Assembly: GCF_002846415.1 (NCBI RefSeq)
Contig: NZ_PJMX01000001.1
Location: 3,410,001-3,474,000, forward strand
Length of the DNA stretch: 64,000 bases
DNA from: Streptomyces sp. TLI_146
GTDB taxonomy: Bacteria > Actinomycetota > Actinomycetes > Streptomycetales > Streptomycetaceae
Reading direction: 5' to 3'
Below are positions 50,600 through 60,044 of this stretch, in pieces. Under the pieces are notes generated by a model. It did no database searches. It was not told where the DNA came from and saw only the letters and a list, made by a program, of their open reading frames with translations. The position numbers and the translations under genes were made by a program. Each line of letters begins with the position of its first letter. Within the stretch, counting starts at the first letter, position 1.

Positions 50600-51616
50600 C
50601 TACTTCCCGTTGTGGCCCTGCTGGCTGTCGTACTTCTCGTACGCGTCGACGATACGGCCGACGAGCTTGTGCCGGACGACGTCCTGGGACGACAGCCGGG
50701 AGAAGTGGACGTCCTCGACACCCTCCAGGATCTCCTGGACCTGGCGCAGACCGCTCTTCGTCCCGTTCGGCAGGTCGACCTGGGTGATGTCACCCGTGAT
50801 GACGATCTTCGAGTCGAAGCCGAGGCGGGTGAGGAACATCTTCATCTGCTCGGCGCTGGTGTTCTGCGCCTCGTCCAGAATGATGAACGCGTCGTTGAGC
50901 GTACGACCGCGCATGTACGCCAGCGGGGCGACCTCGATGGTCCCCGCCGCCATCAGCCGGGGGATCGAATCCGGGTCCAGCATGTCGTGCAGCGCGTCGT
51001 AGAGCGGGCGCAGATACGGGTCGATCTTCTCGTAGAGCGTGCCCGGCAGGAAGCCGAGGCGCTCGCCCGCCTCCACGGCGGGCCGGGTCAGGATGATCCG
51101 GGTGACCTGCTTGGACTGCAGGGCCTGGACCGCCTTGGCCATGGCGAGATAGGTCTTTCCGGTACCGGCGGGGCCGATGCCGAAGACGATCGTGTGCTTG
51201 TCGATCGCGTCGACGTACCGCTTCTGGTTGAGGGTCTTGGGGCGGATGGTGCGACCGCGGCTGGAGAGGATGTTCTGCGTGAGCACGTCGGCCGGCGTCT
51301 CGTGGCCGTCCTCCCCCTTGCCGTTCTCGCTCGCCCTGAGCATGGCGATCGAGCGTTCCACTGCGTCCTCCGTCATCGGCTGACCGGTGCGGAGCACCAG
51401 CATCATCTGGTCGAACAGGCGTTGGATGAGCGCGACTTCCGCCGAGGTCCCCGTGGCACTGATCTCATTGCCCCGGACGTGGATGTCGGCCGCCGGGAAG
51501 GCCTTCTCGATCACGCGCAGCAGCGAGTCGCCGGATCCGAGCAGCATCACCATCGGGTGCTTGGCAGGGACCTTGATCTGGGCACTCGCCTGCGGCTGTG
51601 TGGGTGTCTGAGTCAT
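50600..51616 (-). CDS. phoH: PhoH-like ATPase
   Basis: About 338 residues from MTQTPTQPQ. Walker A GIGPAGTGKTYLAMAKAV, Walker B FIILDEAQN, and VITGDITQVDLPNG mark the PhoH helicase-like ATPase; the N-terminal part is a KH-like region. The role is probably in RNA metabolism with YbeY. The start is uncertain: GGGAGG lies 24 bases before this ATG and one base before another ATG at 51640. First gene of phoH-ybeY-CNNM-MmcQ. Confidence 0.93.
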   Translation of the reverse strand: MTQTPTQPQASAQIKVPAKHPMVMLLGSGDSLLRVIEKAFPAADIHVRGNEISATGTSAEVALIQRLFDQMMLVLRTGQPMTEDAVERSIAMLRASENGKGEDGHETPADVLTQNILSSRGRTIRPKTLNQKRYVDAIDKHTIVFGIGPAGTGKTYLAMAKAVQALQSKQVTRIILTRPAVEAGERLGFLPGTLYEKIDPYLRPLYDALHDMLDPDSIPRLMAAGTIEVAPLAYMRGRTLNDAFIILDEAQNTSAEQMKMFLTRLGFDSKIVITGDITQVDLPNGTKSGLRQVQEILEGVEDVHFSRLSSQDVVRHKLVGRIVDAYEKYDSQQGHNGK

Positions 51617-51737
51617 GGGCCGGCTCTGTGGCCTGCGCATACCTCCCGTTGCAGGGTTCTCGCTGCTCGACAACCTCTGGAATACCAAGCGTACGACCTG
51701 GCACTGACAGTGCCGAGGGGTTTTACCGGGTGGTCGT

Positions 51738-51874
51738 CTGCGGGCCGGTGCTGGGCTGGCCGCGCAGTTCCCCGCGCCCCTGGGGGGCCGTGGCTGCTCC
51801 GGCTGCGAGGGCGGCCCGAAGGGGCGCTTTTAGGGGCGCGGGGAACTGCGCGACCAGCCACCTACGGTCCGCAG
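51738..51874. repeat. Dispersed repeat pair 4 (direct 51738-51781, inverted 51832-51874)
   Basis: The inverted pair lies between the phoH start and the stop of the sugar kinase gene, 25 bp from the latter. The 50-bp loop contains GCGAGGGCGGCCCGAAGGGG. The gap otherwise holds the phoH promoter region and no gene. Confidence 0.8.
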
Positions 51875-51899
51875 ACGAACGATCGCCCGACCGGGGCAC

Positions 51900-53027
51900 T
51901 CACGCCGGGCTGCGGAAGCCGATCGTGGGGACCGCCCGCCGCAGCGGCCACGGCCGGGCCGCGCCCGGCAGCAGACCCTCCAGGAACTCGTACCGGCGCA
52001 GGGCCGCGGGGTCCTGCCCGGACCGGGTGCGGACGGCCTGCCACCACGCCGCGATCTCCGCCCACCCCGGCGCGGAGAGCGACCCCCCGAACTCCTGCAC
52101 CGACAGCGCCGCCGTCAGCCCGGCGAACGCGAGCCGGTCCGCCAGCGGCCACCCCGCGAGCGTGCCGGTGACGAATCCGGCCACGAACACGTCGCCCGCA
52201 CCGGTCGGGTCGAGCGCCTCCACGGCGATCGCGGGCACCTCGGCGGTCTCGCCGGTCGAGCCGTCCACCGCGTACGCGCCCTCCGCGCCCAGCGTGACCA
52301 CCGCGACCGGCACCTTCTCGGCGAGGGCGCGGGCGGCCGCGCGCGGGCAGTCGGTGCGGGTGTAGCGCATCGCCTCGTCCGCGTTGGGCAGGAACGCCTC
52401 GCAGTGTTCGAGCCCGGTCAGGCCCGCCAGGTCCCAGTGCCCGGTGTCGTCCCAGCCGACGTCCGCGAAGATCCGCGAGCCGTGCCGGGCGGCGTCGGCG
52501 ATCCACTCCTCGGTGCGCCCGGGCACCAGCGAGGCGATCGCGGCACGCGCGCGTGGCGGGGAGGCGGGAGCCGACTCCTCCGGGGGCGCCTCGTGGCCGT
52601 GCGAGACCATGGTCCGCTCGCCCTCGTACGCCATGGAGACGGTGACCGGCGAGTGCCAGCCGGGCACGGTCCGCGACAGCGACAGGTCGATGCCCTCGCC
52701 CTGCTCCAGGGCGTCCCAGCAGTACTCGCCGTAGTGGTCGTCGCCGAAGGCCGCCGCCAGCGAGGTGCGCAGCCCGAGCCGGGCGAGCGCGATGGCCATG
52801 TTGGCGACGCCGCCGGGGCTGGAGCCCATGCCGCGCGCCCAGGACTCGGTGCCGCGCACCGGGGCGGAGTCGAGGCCGGTGAAGATGATGTCGAGGAAGA
52901 CCGTGCCGGTCAGGAAGACGTCGCACTCCGGGTCGCGGGGCCGGCGCACCTTGCCCAGCGGGTCGACGCCCGCGGTGTGGCCCCACTGGTCGGCGCGGTC
53001 CTGTTGCTCTCTGCTGGATGTGGTCAC
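51900..53027 (-). CDS. PfkB-family carbohydrate kinase
   Basis: 375 residues. The ribokinase-type N-terminal substrate motif is GSSPGGVANMAIALARLGL, and the C-terminal ATP/anion-hole motif is DPTGAGDVFVAGFVTGTLAG with the catalytic Asp. It phosphorylates a sugar or nucleoside not predictable from sequence. GTG at 53027 with GGGGAG upstream. It lies 68 bp after glucarate dehydratase in the same direction, so both may belong to a sugar-acid unit, perhaps with the divergent MFS gene. Confidence 0.9.
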   Translation of the reverse strand: MTTSSREQQDRADQWGHTAGVDPLGKVRRPRDPECDVFLTGTVFLDIIFTGLDSAPVRGTESWARGMGSSPGGVANMAIALARLGLRTSLAAAFGDDHYGEYCWDALEQGEGIDLSLSRTVPGWHSPVTVSMAYEGERTMVSHGHEAPPEESAPASPPRARAAIASLVPGRTEEWIADAARHGSRIFADVGWDDTGHWDLAGLTGLEHCEAFLPNADEAMRYTRTDCPRAAARALAEKVPVAVVTLGAEGAYAVDGSTGETAEVPAIAVEALDPTGAGDVFVAGFVTGTLAGWPLADRLAFAGLTAALSVQEFGGSLSAPGWAEIAAWWQAVRTRSGQDPAALRRYEFLEGLLPGAARPWPLRRAVPTIGFRSPA

Positions 53028-53095
53028 GGCGGACTCCCCGTTCGCGTACGGATCAGGCCAGTGTGCCCGATGGGTACGACAACGACAGGTCCCCG

Positions 53096-54409
53096 CTACC
53101 AGCGCGGCAGGGTGGGCGTACGCCACTCCTCGTAGCCAGGGGCCAGCCGCATCGCGGCGGCGTCGTCGCGGTCGCGCAGGGTGCCGTCGTCGGCGAGCCA
53201 GCGCCGGTGGAGGCGGTCGAGCGCGTCGCGGTCGAGGACGACGCCGAGGCCGGGTGCGTCACAGACGGCGAGCCGTCCGCCCCGGAAGACCGGGCGGTCC
53301 ACGACGACGTCCTCGCTCTGCCACGGGTAGTGGCTGTCGCAGGCGTGGTCGAGGTTGGGCACGGTCGCGGCGACGTGGGTCATCGCGGCGAGGCTGATGC
53401 CCATATGGGTGTTGGAGTGCATGGAGAGCCCCACCCCGAAGGTGCGGCAGATCGCGGCCAGCTCACGGGTGTTGCGCAGCCCGCCCCAGTAGTGGTGATC
53501 GCTGAGGACGATCTGCACGGCGTCACCAAGGAACGCCTCCCGGATCTCCCCGAAGGTGGTCACGCACATATTGGTGGCGAGCGGCACGTCCGTACCGGCC
53601 GACACCTGCGCCATCGCGCGCGTGCCGGACGCCGGATCCTCCAGGTACTCCAGTACGTCCGCGAGCTCGGCGGCGACGCGCAGCGAAGTGGCCGCGCTCC
53701 AGCCGCCGTTCGGGTCGAGCCGCAGCGGATGCCCCGGGAAGGCCTCGGCGAGCGCCCGGACCGCGGCGACCTCCTGCTCGGGCGGGAAGACACCGCCCTT
53801 GAGCTTGAACGAGCCGAACCCGTACGCGCACGCGAACCGCCGGGCCTGCGCCACGATCCCCTCGGGGTCGAGGGCCGCCCCCCAGTCGTCCTTCTCGCCC
53901 GCCCCGCCCGGGTGTTCGGCCCACCGGTAGAAGAGATAGGCGCTGTACTCCACGCTGTCGCGGACCTTCCCGCCGAGGAGCGTGTGCACGGGCACGCCGA
54001 GCGTCTTGCCGAGCGCGTCGAGGCAGGCCACCTCGAAGGCGGAGACGACGGAGAGCCGCAGCTTGTCGGCGCTCTGGACACCGCGCAGCCCGCCGACGTC
54101 CACGGAGTGGTCGACGCGGGCCTCGTCGACGGGCAGGTTGTTCATGAGAGTGAACAGCCCATTGAGGTCGGAGAGGTCGTGCCGGGCGGCGAGGAGGGAG
54201 TCGGCGTACGGCCGGGCGAGTTCGAGGTACTTGGTGTCGCCATAGGTCTCCCCCACCCCGGTGACGCCGCTGTCGGTGACGACTTCGACGACGAGGCGGG
54301 GGGTGTACGGCTGGTGCACGCCCTGGATGTTGAGGAGCGGGGGATCGGCGATGAGGACGGGGGTGAGCCGGATGTCGACGATGGCGTGACACTGCGGGTG
54401 TGCATCCAT
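53096..54409 (-). CDS. gudD: Glucarate dehydratase (enolase superfamily)
   Basis: 437 residues. The start LTPVLIADPPLLNIQGVHQP is typical of glucarate dehydratases. Catalytic base motif SFKLKGG (KxK), metal ligands in LRLDPNGGW, EDPASG and LSDHHYWGG, and the His-containing MHSNTHMGISLAAMTH. It dehydrates D-glucarate/L-idarate to 5-keto-4-deoxyglucarate. No good ribosome site precedes the ATG, so the mRNA may be leaderless. It is divergent from an MFS transporter, with a Crp-like site between. Confidence 0.92.
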   Translation of the reverse strand: MDAHPQCHAIVDIRLTPVLIADPPLLNIQGVHQPYTPRLVVEVVTDSGVTGVGETYGDTKYLELARPYADSLLAARHDLSDLNGLFTLMNNLPVDEARVDHSVDVGGLRGVQSADKLRLSVVSAFEVACLDALGKTLGVPVHTLLGGKVRDSVEYSAYLFYRWAEHPGGAGEKDDWGAALDPEGIVAQARRFACAYGFGSFKLKGGVFPPEQEVAAVRALAEAFPGHPLRLDPNGGWSAATSLRVAAELADVLEYLEDPASGTRAMAQVSAGTDVPLATNMCVTTFGEIREAFLGDAVQIVLSDHHYWGGLRNTRELAAICRTFGVGLSMHSNTHMGISLAAMTHVAATVPNLDHACDSHYPWQSEDVVVDRPVFRGGRLAVCDAPGLGVVLDRDALDRLHRRWLADDGTLRDRDDAAAMRLAPGYEEWRTPTLPRW

Positions 54410-54513
54410 GGGAATGGAGACTAGGTATGTGAACGAGGGAGGGTCAAGGGCCACTAGGGAGCGAGAGAGGGAGGATCGAGGGGGTACCCGCGCACTCCCC
54501 ACCCCAAACAAAA

Positions 54514-54529
54514 TGTGACACAGCTCACT
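54514..54529. promoter_or_regulatory. Crp-like TGTGA-N6-TCACT site
   Basis: TGTGACACAGCTCACT matches the classical Crp palindrome in 9 of 10 half-site positions. It lies between the divergent glucarate dehydratase and MFS starts. Streptomyces Crp recognises GTG-N6-CAC, which this contains. Carbon-source control of both genes is plausible. Confidence 0.5.
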
Positions 54530-54670
54530 GATCGACGGCTTTTCGCGCACTCGGAGTGCTTGATACAAATTGGGCCGCGTTCCCGTATGTGACAACACCG
54601 GGCGCATCCCCTCTCTTTGAACTTTCTCCGCACCTCTCTGCCCGTTCGGGCACCGCTCCCTGGAACGCCC

Positions 54671-55852
54671 ATGCCCGCACGCCCTCGTGCCGCCTGGCCG
54701 CTGGTCGCCGTCTTCACGGCCGGCTACCTGGCCGCGTATCTGCTCCCGACCGTCGTGGGCCGCCTCTCGTCGGGCCTCGGTCTCTCCCCCGCACAGGCCG
54801 GACTCATCGGCTCCACGCTGCTGTTGAGCTCGGCGACGGCGGGCTTCGCGCTGGCGGCGCGGGTGGAGCGGTACGGGGAACGCCGCCTGGCCCGCCTCGG
54901 CCTGCTGCTCGCGCTGGGCGGTTACGGCGCGGCCGCGCTGACGTCGCTCCTCCCCCTGGTCGTGGCGGGCGCGGTGGTCGGGGGCTTCGGATCCGGTACG
55001 GCGACGGCGGTGGCCGCGTCCGGGATGGCCGCGCGCCGGGACCCGCACCGGCTGACCACGCTCGGGCTGCTGTCCGTGTCCGCGACGGCCGGGGCGCTGT
55101 ATCTGACGATCCCTCACTTCGGGGGCGGGCACGGGGTGCCGTTCGCGGCGATCGGGGTGGTGGCGGGGGCGGTGTGGCCGGTGACGAGCCGACTGCCGGG
55201 CCCGGCACCGGTCCCCACCACCGGGCGCGTCACGTCCGCCCGCCTGCCGCACCGGCGCGCCGGCGCTGTGCTGGCGGCGGGGATGCTCTGCTGGTCCCTG
55301 GCGCAGAACGCGCTGTGGGGCGTGAGCGGCCGCATCGGCCTGACCCAGGCGGGCCTGACGGAGGTCACCGTGGGCGCGGTGTTCGCGGTGGCGCTGGGCG
55401 CGGGCCTGCTCGGGGTGACCGGGGCGGGGGCGCTGGGTGCGCGGCTGGGGCGGGCGGTGCCGATCGGGGTGGGGACGGTGGTGATCGCCGGGTGCGTCGT
55501 GCTGAGCTCGTCGGCGCGGAGCCTCGCGCCCTTCGCGGCGGGCGAGATCCTCTGGAACGTCTTCTACCCCGTGGTGCTCTCGTACTTGCTGTCCCTGGCG
55601 GCGTCCCTGGACCCCCGAGGCCGCTGGGCGGTCCTGGCGGGCTCGGCGTCGTCCCTGGGCGTGGCGTGCGGGCCCCTGGCGGGGAGCGTGCTGTCGTCCG
55701 GGCTGGGGTTCGGGGGGATGGGGGCGGTGCTGGGTTCCCTGCTGCTGGCGACGACCGGCCCGCTGACCCTGCTGGCATCGCGCCCGCGCGGGGTTGTGGT
55801 GGCGACCCCGCAGACGGTGGTCCGGGCCGAGGAGTTCAGCCTGTCGGTGTGA
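54671..55852 (+). CDS. MFS transporter (about 12 TM)
   Basis: 393 residues with about 12 hydrophobic helices (AGYLAAYLLPTVVGRLSSGL, LLLSSATAGFALAARVERYG, AVVGGFGSGTATAVAASG). Motif A is weak (ERYGERRLARLG). The ATG at 54671 is used; an in-frame TTG at 54617 would add 18 residues, and neither has a clear ribosome site. It is divergent from glucarate dehydratase, so sugar-acid uptake is a possibility, but sequence alone does not define the substrate. Confidence 0.82.
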   Translation: MPARPRAAWPLVAVFTAGYLAAYLLPTVVGRLSSGLGLSPAQAGLIGSTLLLSSATAGFALAARVERYGERRLARLGLLLALGGYGAAALTSLLPLVVAGAVVGGFGSGTATAVAASGMAARRDPHRLTTLGLLSVSATAGALYLTIPHFGGGHGVPFAAIGVVAGAVWPVTSRLPGPAPVPTTGRVTSARLPHRRAGAVLAAGMLCWSLAQNALWGVSGRIGLTQAGLTEVTVGAVFAVALGAGLLGVTGAGALGARLGRAVPIGVGTVVIAGCVVLSSSARSLAPFAAGEILWNVFYPVVLSYLLSLAASLDPRGRWAVLAGSASSLGVACGPLAGSVLSSGLGFGGMGAVLGSLLLATTGPLTLLASRPRGVVVATPQTVVRAEEFSLSV

Positions 55853-55859
55853 GTGCCGC

Positions 55860-56098
55860 CTGCGGGCCGGGGCCGGGGTGCTCGCGCGTTGGGCCAGTGC
55901 CCGTGTTTGTCTGCGGGCCGTCCCCAACTGGTCGCGCAGTTCCCCGCGCCCCTTTTAGCCCGGGGTTCGTCTGCGGGCCGGTGGTGGGCTGGTCGCGCAG
56001 TTCCCCGCGCCCCTAGGAGGTTGCGGGCTATGGCGAGGGCGAAGCCGAGCATTTCAGGGGCGCGGGGAACTGCGCGACCAGCCCTCCACGGTCCGCAG
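55860..56098. repeat. Dispersed repeat cluster 5 (direct 55911-55953 and 55971-56014, inverted 56056-56098, decayed copy 55860-55889)
   Basis: A truncated copy, two direct copies and one inverted copy lie between the convergent MFS and deaminase genes. The loop has GGCGAGGGCGAAGCCGAGCA, matching the loop of the 45.5-kb cluster. The 350-bp gap holds nothing else apart from the GC hairpins that follow. Confidence 0.8.
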
Positions 56099-56114
56099 CC
56101 GAACACAGCGGGGT

Positions 56115-56162
56115 GCAGGGGCCGCAGGCCCCGCAAACGGGGTCCGGGGGCGCAGCCCCCGG
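56115..56162. repeat. Two GC hairpins of the composite repeat (second copy)
   Basis: GCAGGGGCCGCAGGCCCCGC and CCGGGGGCGCAGCCCCCGGG repeat the pair at 41877 almost base for base, including the spacer. They lie about 40 bp before the stop of the deaminase gene. Confidence 0.75.
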
Positions 56163-56199
56163 GAAGCGAGCCTCGACCACCCACCCACCCCCGGAGGGT

Positions 56200-57207
56200 C
56201 TAGGGAAGGGGCGGGGTGGGGAACTCATACGCCTCGACCTCCGCCAGGTACCCCTCCCGCACCCCCTCCTCCCCCTCCAAAAACGCCGCCAGGAACGAGT
56301 TCCGAGCAAGCACCCGCAGATCCTCGAAGGACAACCCCAACGCCGCCCCCACCGCATCGAAGTTGTCCCCCGCATACCCCCCGAAGTACGCCGGATCATC
56401 AGAGTTCACGGTGCACAGCAGCCCCGCCTCCATCATCCGCCGCAACGGATGCGCCGAAAGCTCGGACACCGCCCGCAGCCGCACGTTCGAGAGCGGGCAC
56501 AGCGTCAGCGGGATCCGGTCCCGGACCAGACGGGCGACCAGCGCCGGGTCCTCCAGGGCCCGAAGGCCGTGGTCCACCCGCTCCACCCCGAGGACGTCGA
56601 GCGCCTCGGTGATGTACGACGGCGGCCCCTCCTCCCCCGCGTGCGCCACCTTCCGCAGCCCCAGCGAGTCCGCCACCGCGTACACCTCGCGGAACTTCGC
56701 CGGCGGATGACCGACCTCCGCCGAGTCGAGGCCGATGCCCACGATCCGGTCCAGATACGGCCGCGCCGCGTCCAGCGTGTTCAGGGCGGACTCGGCCGAC
56801 TGGTCGCGCAGGAAGCAGAGGATCAGCGCGGTGGAGACACCGTGGCGCTCCCGGCTCCGGTCAAGGGCGCGGCCGAGCCCCTCCACCACCGTCCCGATCG
56901 GCACGCCGCGCGCCGTATGCGCCTGCGGATCGAAGAAGATCTCCGCGTGCCGCACCCCCTGCGCCGCCGCCCGCGCCAGATACGCCTCCGCCAGCGCCTC
57001 GAAGTCGTCCTCCGTACGCAGCACCGCCATCAGCGAGTAGTACAGGTCGAGGAAGGACTGGAGGTCGTCGAAGAGGTACGCCTTGCGCAGCTCCTCGGCG
57101 TCCGCGTACGGCAGCCGCACACCGTTGCGCGCGGCCAGTTCGAAGGCGAGCTCGGGTTCGAGGGTGCCTTCGATGTGGAGGTGGAGTTCGGCTTTGGGGA
57201 GGGGCAT
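56200..57207 (-). CDS. add: Adenosine/adenine deaminase family protein
   Basis: 335 residues. Metal-binding HLHIEGTLEPELAFELAARN, the His in KVAHAGEEGPPSYI and the Asp pair in TVNSDDPAYFGGYAGDN mark the amidohydrolase ADA fold. The EGTLEPE signature is closer to the adenine deaminase (Aah1-like) subgroup than to classical adenosine deaminase, which has HLDG. The product may thus deaminate adenine to hypoxanthine in purine salvage. The ATG follows GGAAAG. Monocistronic, with rnz upstream on the same strand. Confidence 0.9.
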   Translation of the reverse strand: MPLPKAELHLHIEGTLEPELAFELAARNGVRLPYADAEELRKAYLFDDLQSFLDLYYSLMAVLRTEDDFEALAEAYLARAAAQGVRHAEIFFDPQAHTARGVPIGTVVEGLGRALDRSRERHGVSTALILCFLRDQSAESALNTLDAARPYLDRIVGIGLDSAEVGHPPAKFREVYAVADSLGLRKVAHAGEEGPPSYITEALDVLGVERVDHGLRALEDPALVARLVRDRIPLTLCPLSNVRLRAVSELSAHPLRRMMEAGLLCTVNSDDPAYFGGYAGDNFDAVGAALGLSFEDLRVLARNSFLAAFLEGEEGVREGYLAEVEAYEFPTPPLP

Positions 57208-57262
57208 GGAAGCGCTTTCCTGAAGGGAGCGGAGAGGTAAGGGGCAAACAGCGCGAGGGCGA

Positions 57263-58174
57263 CTACGGCGTACGTTTCGGCAGCGGCACCCGCATCAGAT
57301 CCGCCGCGATCGTCAGCCCCCCCGCGAACCCCGCCCCCCGCGCCTGCCGCTCGAACTCGGCCGGGTCCGCGTACCGCTGCGAGAAGTGCGTGAGCACGAG
57401 GTGGCGGACCCCCGCGTCCCGGGCCACCGCAGCCGCCTGACCTGCCGTCAGATGCCCGTGGTCCTCCGCCAGCCGTACGTCCTCGTCCAGGAACGTCGAC
57501 TCGATCACCAGCATGTCGCAGCCCTCGGCCAGCGCGGGCACGCCCTCGCACAGCCGGGTGTCCATGACGAAGGCGAACCGCTGTCCGCGCCGCGTCTCGC
57601 TGACGTCGTCGAGGCTCACCCCGCCGAGCGCGCCCTCGCGCTGGAGGCGGCCCACGTCCGGCCCTGCGATGCCGTGCTCGGCCAGGAGCGCAGGCAGCAT
57701 CCGGCGCCGGTCCGGCTCGGTGATCCGGTAGCCGTACGCCTCGACGGGGTGCGAGAGCCGCCGCGCTTCGAGCGTGTACGCGTCCGTCGCGGCCAGCACC
57801 GCCCCCTCGCCGTCTACGGGCACCTGCGCCAGCTCGACCGTCTCGCGGTAGGCCGTCGCGTACCGCAGCCGGTCGAAGAAGTGCTGCCCGCTCGCCGGGT
57901 AGTGCGCGGTGACCGGGTGCGGCACGCGGTCGAGGTTGATCCGCTGGATCACCCCGGCGAGCCCCAGCGAGTGGTCGCCGTGGAAGTGCGTGACGCAGAT
58001 CCGGTCGATGTCGTGCGCGGCCACCCCGGCCCGCAGCATCTGCCGCTGGGTGCCCTCACCGGGGTCGAAGAGGATGCCCCCGCCGTCCCAGCGCAGCAGA
58101 TAGCCGTTGTGGTTGCGGTGCCGGGTCGGGACCTGGCTGGCGGTGCCGAGCACCACCAATTCACGTACGGACAC
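57263..58174 (-). CDS. rnz: Ribonuclease Z
   Basis: 303 residues. Metallo-beta-lactamase fold with [17 protein letters not shown] and later [18 protein letters not shown] and [11 protein letters not shown]. It cuts the 3' trailer of tRNA precursors. The GTG start lies 15 bp after the HIT gene stop, so the two are co-transcribed. The His motif matches the HxHxDH zinc site. Confidence 0.95.
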   Translation of the reverse strand: MSVRELVVLGTASQVPTRHRNHNGYLLRWDGGGILFDPGEGTQRQMLRAGVAAHDIDRICVTHFHGDHSLGLAGVIQRINLDRVPHPVTAHYPASGQHFFDRLRYATAYRETVELAQVPVDGEGAVLAATDAYTLEARRLSHPVEAYGYRITEPDRRRMLPALLAEHGIAGPDVGRLQREGALGGVSLDDVSETRRGQRFAFVMDTRLCEGVPALAEGCDMLVIESTFLDEDVRLAEDHGHLTAGQAAAVARDAGVRHLVLTHFSQRYADPAEFERQARGAGFAGGLTIAADLMRVPLPKRTP

Positions 58175-58189
58175 GTGGGATTACCGGTC

Positions 58190-58549
58190 CTATCCCGGCG
58201 GCCACTGGAGGCCGCGGCCGCCGAGCAGGTGGGCGTGCGCGTGGAAGACGGTCTGGCCCGCGCCGCTGCCGGTGTTGAAGACGATCCGGTACCCGCTGCC
58301 GTCGATCTTCTCGGCGGCGGCGATCTCCCCGGCCTCGCGCAGCAGGTCGGCGGCGATCCCCGGCTCGGCCGCGGCGAGCGAGGCGGCGTCGGGGTGGTGG
58401 ACGCGCGGGATGACGAGGATGTGCGTCGGCGCCTGGGGGTTGATGTCGCGGAACGCGACGACGGTCGCGGTCTCGCGGACGACGGTCGCCGGGACATCCC
58501 CCGAGACGATCTTGCAGAACAGGCAGTCCGCCTGCGGCTCTCCGGCCAC
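58190..58549 (-). CDS. HIT-family nucleotide hydrolase/transferase
   Basis: 119 residues with the histidine triad HAHAHLLGGRG and the usual N-terminal CLFCKIVSGDVPATVV. Members of the HINT branch hydrolyse AMP-lysine or similar nucleoside phosphoramidates. GTG start with GAGGAG upstream. It is followed by rnz after 15 bp. Confidence 0.93.
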   Translation of the reverse strand: MAGEPQADCLFCKIVSGDVPATVVRETATVVAFRDINPQAPTHILVIPRVHHPDAASLAAAEPGIAADLLREAGEIAAAEKIDGSGYRIVFNTGSGAGQTVFHAHAHLLGGRGLQWPPG

Positions 58550-58655
58550 GGTCCTGAGCTCCTCGGTCGCGGTGGAACAGTGGATCAGTCACAGGCATGC
58601 TACTGACGTCTGCCCGCCGATCCCCACTCGCCCCGTGCTCATCCGTCCCGGTTCG

Positions 58656-59165
58656 TCACTTGCCCCTGAACGACTCCGTCACCGTCACCGTGACCGTCAC
58701 CGTCGGGCGGCTGCCCGGTTTCCCCGGGGGCCTGGGGGTGTTCCTGGTGGGGGGCGGGGCGTTGCAGTCGCCCAGGACGCTCGCGTGGAAGACCGTGCGG
58801 TCGGCGACCTTCGCCGTCAGGTCGCCGCGTACGCAGCGGTCCTCGCGCTCCTCCGTGACCTTGCCGGTGACGCTGATCTTCTTGTTGTCGTCGGTGCGGC
58901 CCCGGCAGTCGACCGTGGCGACCGAGCGCGTCGAACCGGCCGACGGCGTACGGGTCGAGCTGCCGCCCCCGTCGATCTTCGCCGTGCACGTCAGATAGCG
59001 CACCTTGACGCCGTCGTGCTCCAGCTTGCTCGTGGCGACCTTGTCGGTGGTCACCGAGACGGTGACCGAGCTCATGCCGCCGACCGGGTCGCAGGCCGCG
59101 GCGCCCACGGCGGCCGCCCCGGCCAGACCGAGCGCGGCGAGCGCGCGCCGGTGGCGCAGCGGCAA
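58656..59165 (-). CDS. Small secreted lipoprotein with VT-rich C-terminus
   Basis: About 169 residues. An Arg-rich n-region (LRHRRALAALG) and hydrophobic core end at a lipobox GAAAC, so it is a lipoprotein. The mature part has three further Cys and two short beta-rich repeats (VKVRYLTCTAKIDG; TVDCRGRTDDNKKISVTGKV). The tail VTVTVTVTESF comes from a GTGACCGTCACC-type repeat. TTG 59165 has AAGGAG 10 bases upstream and gives a good signal peptide; ATG 59189 would add eight residues. No known domain. Confidence 0.75.
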   Translation of the reverse strand: MPLRHRRALAALGLAGAAAVGAAACDPVGGMSSVTVSVTTDKVATSKLEHDGVKVRYLTCTAKIDGGGSSTRTPSAGSTRSVATVDCRGRTDDNKKISVTGKVTEEREDRCVRGDLTAKVADRTVFHASVLGDCNAPPPTRNTPRPPGKPGSRPTVTVTVTVTESFRGK

Positions 59166-59281
59166 CGTTACGTATCTCCTTGCCCCCATACGCGCCAGCG
59201 TCCCACCGACGCGCCCGGCGCGGTAGACGGCTTTACGACGTCACGGCCTGCCTCCACCACGTCACGAGCGGATCTACGGCG

Positions 59282-60034
59282 TCACGACCAGCGGCCGGTG
59301 CGCCCCATCAGCAGCGCGGCCGCCGCCGTGCCCGCCGTGGAGGTGCGCAGCACGCTCGGGCCGAGCCGGTACGGCCGGGCGCCCGCCTGTGCGAAGGCCG
59401 CCAACTCCTCGGGGGAGACGCCCCCTTCGGGGCCCACCACCAGGACGATCTCCCCGTGCGCGGGAAGCTCGGCCGTGGCCAGCGGCTCGCTCGGGGCGTC
59501 CCGGTCCTCGTGCAGCACCGCGGCGAAATCAGCCGTGGCCAAAAACGCGACAACCTGCTTGGTCGTCATCGCGTCCCGTACCTCCGGGAACCGCACCCGG
59601 CGCGACTGCTTGCCCGCCTCGCGGGCCGTGGCGCGCCACTTGGCGAGGGACTTGGCGCCCCGGTCGCCCTTCCACTGCGTGATGCAGCGCGAGGCCTGCC
59701 ACGGCACCACGGCGTCGACGCCGGTCTCGGTCATCGTCTCGACCGCGACCTCGCCCCGGTCGCCCTTGGGCAGCGCCTGGACGACGGTGATGCGCGGCTC
59801 GGGTCCGGGCTCGTGACTCACCGAGTCGAGCCGGACGATCAGGCGGTCCTTGCCCTCGGTCTCCAGGACCACGCAGTCCGCCCAGTTCCCGAGCCCGTCG
59901 GTGAGCACCACGTCCTCACCGGGGTTGAGCCGCTTCACGGAGACGGCGTGCCGCCCCTCGGGCCCGTCCAGGACGTACCGGCCGCCCGGCCCGGACTCGT
60001 GGAAACGGTCGACGACGAAGACCGGGGCGGTCAT
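59282..60034 (-). CDS. rsmE: 16S rRNA (uracil1498-N3)-methyltransferase
   Basis: 250 residues, a SPOUT methyltransferase. The N-terminal PUA-like part (DGPEGRHAVSVKRLNPGEDV) is followed by the knot domain with VVQALPKGDRGEVAVETMTE, VLVVGPEGGVSPEELAAF and RLGPSVLRTSTAGTAAAALL, which bind SAM. It lies 10 bp after the nitronate monooxygenase gene in the same orientation. Confidence 0.95.
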   Translation of the reverse strand: MTAPVFVVDRFHESGPGGRYVLDGPEGRHAVSVKRLNPGEDVVLTDGLGNWADCVVLETEGKDRLIVRLDSVSHEPGPEPRITVVQALPKGDRGEVAVETMTETGVDAVVPWQASRCITQWKGDRGAKSLAKWRATAREAGKQSRRVRFPEVRDAMTTKQVVAFLATADFAAVLHEDRDAPSEPLATAELPAHGEIVLVVGPEGGVSPEELAAFAQAGARPYRLGPSVLRTSTAGTAAAALLMGRTGRWS

Positions 60035-60044
60035 GACGTACTCC

